This document shows positions 58,901-64,000 of a DNA stretch of 64,000 bases, piece by piece. This DNA comes from Pisaster brevispinus (lineage: Eukaryota > Echinodermata > Asteroidea > Forcipulatida > Asteriidae): positions 20,590,592-20,654,591 of the forward strand of contig JAMKCF010000007.1 in assembly GCA_023634235.1 (NCBI GenBank), written 5' to 3'. Both the position numbers and the translations under genes were made by a program. Below the pieces are notes generated by a model. The model saw nothing but the letters and a program-made list of their open reading frames with translations. It made no database searches and was not told the origin of the DNA. Numbering within the stretch: position 1 is the stretch's first letter; every line of letters starts with the position of its first letter.

Positions 58901-61900
58901 TAAGATTCTATTGAACAATTTCTACAGCCCTGTCGTGTTTGAACCAAATTTACGTAACAAGTACAACTAACTGTTTTGTCATTGTTACTATTATAAATAT
59001 TATTTATTTGGCCATGATACAAGAAAACAACTAAAATAAGATAAAACTGTCATTGTGATGCAAGGAAATTCACTGTTGAAAGTGCCCCCAGGCGGTCAAA
59101 ATACAGTAAATTCCAGGACTGTTGCTTATGGATTGTGTAGTGGTCTTATGATCTGATTTTACTTTGATTGATTCAATGGCCTGAACTGAGGTAATCATTA
59201 CAGGTGATCTTTCATAGGGCTTCTTGTATAAGCACAAAAAGTAGATAAGCATAAAACAATTTCGCTTACCAGAATGAGGTCACCAGCCAAAATGCCAAGC
59301 CACCTGTACAATTTGTGACTGGTGCTCCGTTAATTTTTGCTTAGAAGTAAAGTGATATGGACCTGCTTTAAAGCAACTCTACGAAACTGAGCCCTGGGCC
59401 AAATTTAACAGAGCTGCTTAAGCCAGAACTTATGCTTAGCAAAAATAAGCAAAAATAAGCAGGATACCAGTTACAGGTTGTACATATGATATGGTGTTTT
59501 GGATGGTAACCTTATTCTAGTAAGCATAATTTGTTGTGCTTAGCATACTTTTTGCACTTAAGGAGCTCTCTGAAGTTGGGCCCCGGTTTATGCACTTCAA
59601 TCAGATGTGAGCTGGTATGCTCTAAAATCTTCAAATAATCTGGTTAATTATCCAGTATGTGTATAATCTAATCTAATCCATTTTTCAGAATTACTAATCT
59701 GGAATAAGCTCATATATAACAAATATAATTCAATCCAGTTTGATGTGATTTCTGTAGATCAAATGAGATCTAATCTAGCTCAGGTAGGTACTTTTCTTAA
59801 ATTATATGATCAACATGTATCTCAGTTGATCTGAAAATAAATTGAACACAAAATTGAAGCAGTGAGTGACAAACAATTCTACACAAAATGTCTTAAGGTA
59901 ACCTACAAAATGTGTTTATCCTTTTCGTTTGTTTTTCAGGGTTGTTTAACATCCGTGGTGATGATATCCCGTACAATCCCATGATTGTCTCCTACGCCAT
60001 TGTAACCATGACAGAACAAATGTAAGCTCCTATGACATCTTGATTCAAGTTCAAGTTATTTTCAAGACTATTTCATCAATTAACAATCATGCTTAAAGGT
60101 AATCTTAACTTACAGAAATATCAAAACTACTTTTTCTTGTATTTTTCTTCTTGCAGCCTATATCTCTATGACAGCACATCAGCAAAGAGAGTCCCAGATG
60201 CAGTTAAAACCCATCTGAACTTCAACTCTGCTACAAACGCCTGTTCATCATCGCGTAAGTACAACAAAACTTTGAATATTAAGGGGACCCCAAAATGGAG
60301 TAATTAGATATCAGTTTCAGTACTCAAAATTTCAGAGACAAAAGGTTGTGATTTTTAAAAGACTGAAGTCATGTAAAAGTAAAACAGTCTTCTATAAAAA
60401 GAACAGTGGCATAACCAGAAATGTTCATTTGGTGGGATGGGCACCGAGCGCAAGCGGGGGAAAATACAATGTTTTTTGTTGGTTTGTTTGTTTGTTTGTT
60501 TGGTTTTTGTTTTGTTTTGGGGGCCTCTTTGGTGTGTGGGGGGGGGGAGGCAAGCAGGGACAAAGACCTGGGGCTGTACATGTATATGATATATCAAACG
60601 ATTCACTTGTGACGCCCCTCCCTCCTCTGCTGGTTACTTATGCCTTTGTCTATGAGGAAATGATTGATCTGGAAAGAACCAACTTATTTTCCCAGCATTT
60701 GGTTTCGTCAACAGCTTGTGTCATCATCAAAGACTACGACATATTTTTCAACGACCTAACAACCATGAGTGCCGCATTGAGTGGTAAGATGCTGGTCAGT
60801 GATGCCGCAAGTTATGCTGTCTATGATGCTGTTGGGGTAAGTTTGAATGGGGAGAAGGAAGGGAATAAATTGAGGCTCACCCCCACCACCAGAGCTAAGT
60901 ACAATAGCCTTACAGTGTTTTGCTGAAGTGCTAAAATTCCTAGTGTTTATCATTCCCCTTTAGTTCAAAACAATTTAATTAAAGGCTACATTATGATTTG
61001 ATAAATACATTTTCTCCTTCAACATCCAAACCCCCCCCCAAAAAAAAAACCCCCCAACAACCCCAAAACAAACAAACAAAGAAACACCACACCCACCATA
61101 ATAATAAAACTGAAAGAAATGATGTAATTTGTGTGATTATTTTGTTGATGTAGGATAAGCGCTATGTAGCAGTTTCTCCGCTTCTTCTCATGAAAGCAGT
61201 GAAGAGTGAGACAGAGGCTCAAGGCATGGAAGAAGCTCATGTAAGACCGAGTTAAGGAATTTCTTTACTGGTTTGATTAAACGGATAACCGTACTTGAAA
61301 TATATTAATTAGTTGATACTTACAAGAAGCCTTTGTGATAGAGGAAGCTCATGTAAGACCGAGTTAAGGAATTTCTTTACTGGTTTGATTAAACGGATAA
61401 CCGTACTTTAAATATATTAATTAGTTGATACTTACAAGAAGCCTTTGTGATAGAGGAAGCTCATGTAAGACCGAGTTAAGGAATTTCTTTACTGGTTTGA
61501 TTAAACGGATAACCGTACTTGAAATATATTAATTAGTTGATACTTACAAGAAGCCTTTGTGATAGAGGAAGCTCATGTAAGACCGAGTTAAGGAATTTCT
61601 TTACTGGTTTGATTAAACGGATAACCGTACTTTAAATATATTAATTAGTTGATACTTACAAGAAGCCTTTGTGATAGAGGAAGCTCATGTAAGACCGAGT
61701 TAAGGAATTTCTTTACTGGTTTGATTAAACGGATAACCGTACTTTAAATATATTAATTAGTTGATACTTACAAGAAGCCTTTGTGATAGAGGAAGCTCAT
61801 GTAAGACCGAGTTAAGGAATTTCTTTACTGGTTTGATTAAACGGATAACCGTACTAAATATATTAATTAGTTGATACTTACAAGAAGCCTTTGTGATAGA

Positions 61901-63654
61901 GGAAGCTCATGTAAGACTGAGTTAAGGAATTTCTTTACTGGTTTGTGTAAACGGATAACCATACTTTAAACATATTTATTAGTTGATACTTACAAGAAGC
62001 CTTTGTGATAAAGGAAGCTCATGTAATACCAAGTGAATGTGTTACTTTTAACTGATTTGAGGAAAACCCTTCTACAAACTTCTTATCAGGTCATAGTTAA
62101 AAGACAAGAAGCCTATTGCGGTAGAGGAAGTTGAGGTATTTTTTTTTTACTGGTTTGAATATGTGGATAATCATACTTTAAACACTTTTTGATAGTTAAA
62201 AGATGATAAGCCTTTGCGATGCATTTCTTTTAACTGGTTTGAGTATGTGGTTATCAGGTTATAGTTAAAAGACAAGAGATGTGATGAAGGAAGCTTGTAT
62301 GTGAGATCAAGTTTAGGCGTTTCTTCACTGCAGGTTTGAATATGCCGATAATTATACTTTAAACACATTACTTGGTAATTAAATAATGAGAATATCACAT
62401 ACATGTAGGAGAGGATCAGTTTTAGTATAAGTTATGCAATGCAGATTCAGGAATACTTACAACTACCATATGCTGACCCTTCTTTGATATTTTACAATTT
62501 TCTGAATAGGCCATGGATTCCATTGCATTGTGTAATCTTGGGGCTTGGATGCAAAAAACCATTGACAGTTTAGAGGTAAGATGAAAAACACTTTTTATAT
62601 CTGGTTTAAGAGTAAAATTAATTTTTCAATTGTCATCAAGTAAATGATCTGTCTTTTATAGACTATTTGCTAATATTGAAAACACAATGTAGTTTTGACA
62701 GATTACAACTTATGTGGCAATACATTCAGTGCAAACCCTCTATTGTAGAATAAATATAATCCCACACTGTACAACCTTCTGATTCTCATACAACACTGCC
62801 TTTACACCAATTCTTCCCGATGTATAGTACTTAGATACAGCCAATTATGCACCCTTTTAATTATAAATTAATTTGCAGGATCCAATGGTAGGAGACAAAA
62901 GTGTGATTAGTGAGCAGATTGTTATGCAGAAAGCTATTGAGTTTAGAGCGTAAGTATACATTACTTTTATCTTAGCAAGTCGTACAATTTATATATTTTG
63001 AGTTAATTACCAACATTTTTTATTTGTTTGATTGATTTTTCAATTATTTGCCTAACTTTAATAGTGCATTTGAGGACAACAGAGGATTAAGTTTTGGGAC
63101 CATTGCTGGGTTTGGACCTCATGGTGCCATCATTCATTATACGTAAGTACCCATTTCTGATCTCCTTATATGTTTTTATAACTCATTGCCATAATTGCTT
63201 CTCTGCACCAAGAAGTTGATAAAGTTACAGTATGCTTGATAATGATAGCTGGTAAAGGTATAGATTTGTGTTTCAAAAGTGAAGTATTACTTTCATGTTG
63301 AAGTGTTCATTTGTCTTTAAGCTTGATACAGTAACATTTTGTTCCAATAGATTATGTCTAATCAAGATTACTCTTATTATTATTGTTTGTTTTTAGATCT
63401 ACACCAGAAACTGATGTTGCCATTACAAAGGGCAGTACTTTCCTTTTGGATTCTGGAGGTCAATACTTGTAAGTAAATTGAATCTAGAATATTTTGCTGA
63501 TAATGTTAGTAGAAAGCAAACATAGCAACAATTTGATAGCCAAATATATAGAAGTTCATTCCAGCCTATTAAAGCAACTGTTTCTGATTTCAGGCAAGGT
63601 ACATGTGATATCACCAGGACCTTTCATTTTGGTACTCCAACCGATTTCATGAGG
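52934..63654 (+). CDS. XPNPEP2: Xaa-Pro aminopeptidase 2-like (secreted/membrane aminopeptidase P), 5' 17 exons; continues past the window
   Basis: Exons: 52934-52976, 54752-54870, 55492-55602, 55892-55955, 56711-56815, 57298-57393, 58222-58383, 58774-58899, 59940-60021, 60157-60254, 60715-60836, 61154-61240, 62510-62575, 62879-62949, 63065-63142, 63397-63468, 63594-63654. Phases join throughout; 521 codons so far. The enzyme removes the N-terminal residue from peptides with Pro in position two. Exon 1 is a signal peptide ([14 protein letters not shown]), which with the VRNCS block supports the secreted/GPI type (XPNPEP2) over cytosolic XPNPEP1. Seen: [63 protein letters not shown], and metal ligands Asp495 (DSGGQY) and Asp506 (CDITRT), 11 apart as in the family. 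The remaining ligands (His and two Glu) lie beyond the right edge. A TTG frame upstream of the ATG is open but has no in-frame ATG. Confidence 0.93.
53554..53576. repeat. (GT)n microsatellite in XPNPEP2 intron 1
   Basis: About 10 GT units. Simple repeat. Confidence 0.85.
53771..54533. repeat. Element with about 168-bp inverted arms in XPNPEP2 intron 1
   Basis: Left arm 53771-53940 (GTGCCCTTACACACGCC..., TTTTAACAATGGAACAATGG, ACCGGATCCGTAAGG) and right arm 54366-54533 are inverted copies, with about 425 bases between. The arms contain repeated ACAATAGGG-like units. Similar units also occur just upstream at about 53600-53745 along with a doubled TCCTCACTAGTC. Short open frames here are products of the repeat. 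Confidence 0.8.
56198..56371. repeat. Palindromic MITE of the GGGCCC...CTTAGCA type, copy 1
   Basis: Begins GGGCCCAAAGCTGTTGAGCA and ends GCCTTTATGAAACTGGACCC. The inside has TGCTTAC/TGCTAAGCA motifs in inverted order. Copies 2 and 3 are in intron 8 of the same gene. Confidence 0.6.
57858..58190 (+). mobile_element. Second tRNA-type SINE family, degraded copy in XPNPEP2 intron 6
   Basis: A tRNA-like head with A-box-like TGGTTGGTTAGTGTG, then CTTGCCTCTCACCACTGC, and a B-box-like GGTTGGATTCCC. It is followed by GGTTCTCTCCCTTAAGGGTT and TTTCTCTGGCC, which resemble the body of tRNA SINEs common in marine invertebrates (family knowledge from memory). It differs from the tRNA-Leu SINE at 31.9 kb. 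Confidence 0.55.
59210..59583. repeat. Two adjacent palindromic MITE copies of the same family
   Basis: A worn copy (about 59210-59395, ending AAGCAACTCTACGAAACTGA followed by GCCCTGGGCC) abuts a second (59393-59583). The second starts GGGCCAAATTTAACAGAGCT and ends AGCTCTCTGAAGTTGGGCCC. GCTTAGCA and AATAAGCA motifs run in inverted order. Confidence 0.6.
60475..60550. repeat. (GTTT)n and G-run low-complexity tract in XPNPEP2 intron 10
   Basis: GTTTGTTTGTTT units followed by a run of G. It explains the long open frame that spans this intron into exon 11. Confidence 0.8.
61232..62030. repeat. 112-bp tandem repeat starting at the 3' end of XPNPEP2 exon 12, about 7 copies
   Basis: GAAGCTCATGTAAGACC, which contains the last bases of exon 12 and its splice donor, recurs at 61232, 61344, 61456, 61568, 61680, 61792, 61902 and 62014. 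The spacing is 112 bp, with one 110-bp unit caused by loss of TT. Units are nearly identical apart from GTACTTGAAA/GTACTTTAAA. More diverged fragments (CTTTACTGGTTTGA-like, AAACGGATAA-like) continue to about 62390. The first unit overlaps coding sequence; the rest is intron 12. Confidence 0.95.
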
Positions 63655-64000
63655 GTGAGTGACTCGCAAACACTTCGCATAAAGGCCCCAGTATCTTCCA
63701 AGTGAACAACCTTTAAGAATTACATTCACAAGCCGTTGTAATGCACATAACTTGGGGGTAAAATCAAGTTATTTTAACATGTTGTAGACAAGGTTTCTTG
63801 CAATATTAACCAGAGACAGAGGGAAGGTCAGTTTGGAACATGTGTACTTTCCCATGATGAGGGTTCGAGGTTCTTTTACATACACTGTAATCCTGAGTGT
63901 GAAACTATAGTACAAGAAACTGGGACTTGCCAACATTAAGGCCACCACTACTGCCATGACTGGATAGGCTTTGAATTCAAACCCACTCTCTGGCAACTGC

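Noticed and set aside
60696..60836. Acceptor at 60695 (CCCAG) for XPNPEP2 exon 11
   Set aside because: It would put the exon out of phase with exon 10. The acceptor at 60714 keeps phase and matches the family's Pro-x-Cys-Val block better.
60348..60926. 192-codon plus-strand open frame as one gene
   Set aside because: It is XPNPEP2 exon 11 (60715-60836) with upstream intron sequence that happens to be open through a GTTT tract. Phase and family alignment place the acceptor at 60714.
1..64000. CRISPR arrays, operons, ribosome binding sites or other bacterial features
   Set aside because: The DNA is clearly metazoan: introns, poly(A) signals, SINEs and MITEs. Regular repeats here are satellite or tandem duplications without spacer structure.

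Overview
The window is animal nuclear DNA. It is AT-rich, its genes are split by GT-AG introns, and it is dense in small transposons. The gene families and the repeat types (TTAA-flanked MITEs, tRNA-headed SINEs, palindromic MITEs) suggest a marine invertebrate deuterostome, most likely an echinoderm such as a sea star. The species call is inference. All gene models come from reading conserved protein blocks and splice sites by eye, with reading phase checked across every junction.

Layout. 1-12 kb holds no gene I can identify. It has foldback repeats and, near 8.1-8.3 kb, a possible 5' end of an unidentified minus-strand gene. 12.18-17.99 kb (+) is a complete 10-exon SLC22-type organic ion transporter (562 aa). 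Tail to tail with it, 20.27-42.51 kb (-) is a complete 12-exon gene for the gamma subunit of translation initiation factor eIF2 (EIF2S3, 468 aa). Its last intron is 10.1 kb long and is almost entirely a 105-bp satellite array (about 20.4-30.3 kb). 43.94-49.67 kb (+) is a complete 6-exon executioner-type caspase (369 aa) whose third intron carries a 2.0-kb Tc1/mariner-like transposon with a broken transposase. 52.93 kb to the right edge (+) is the 5' part (17 exons, 521 codons) of a secreted or membrane Xaa-Pro aminopeptidase (XPNPEP2-like), which runs off the window.

The four genes look like unrelated neighbours: transport, translation initiation, apoptosis and peptide processing. EIF2S3 and the caspase are divergent with about 1.4 kb between their start codons. 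The most unusual features are the satellite array with higher-order structure that the eIF2-gamma pre-mRNA must splice across, a 112-bp tandem array that repeats the splice donor of XPNPEP2 exon 12, a TTAA-flanked MITE nested cleanly inside a SINE, and the intronic Tc1/mariner-like element with long terminal repeats.
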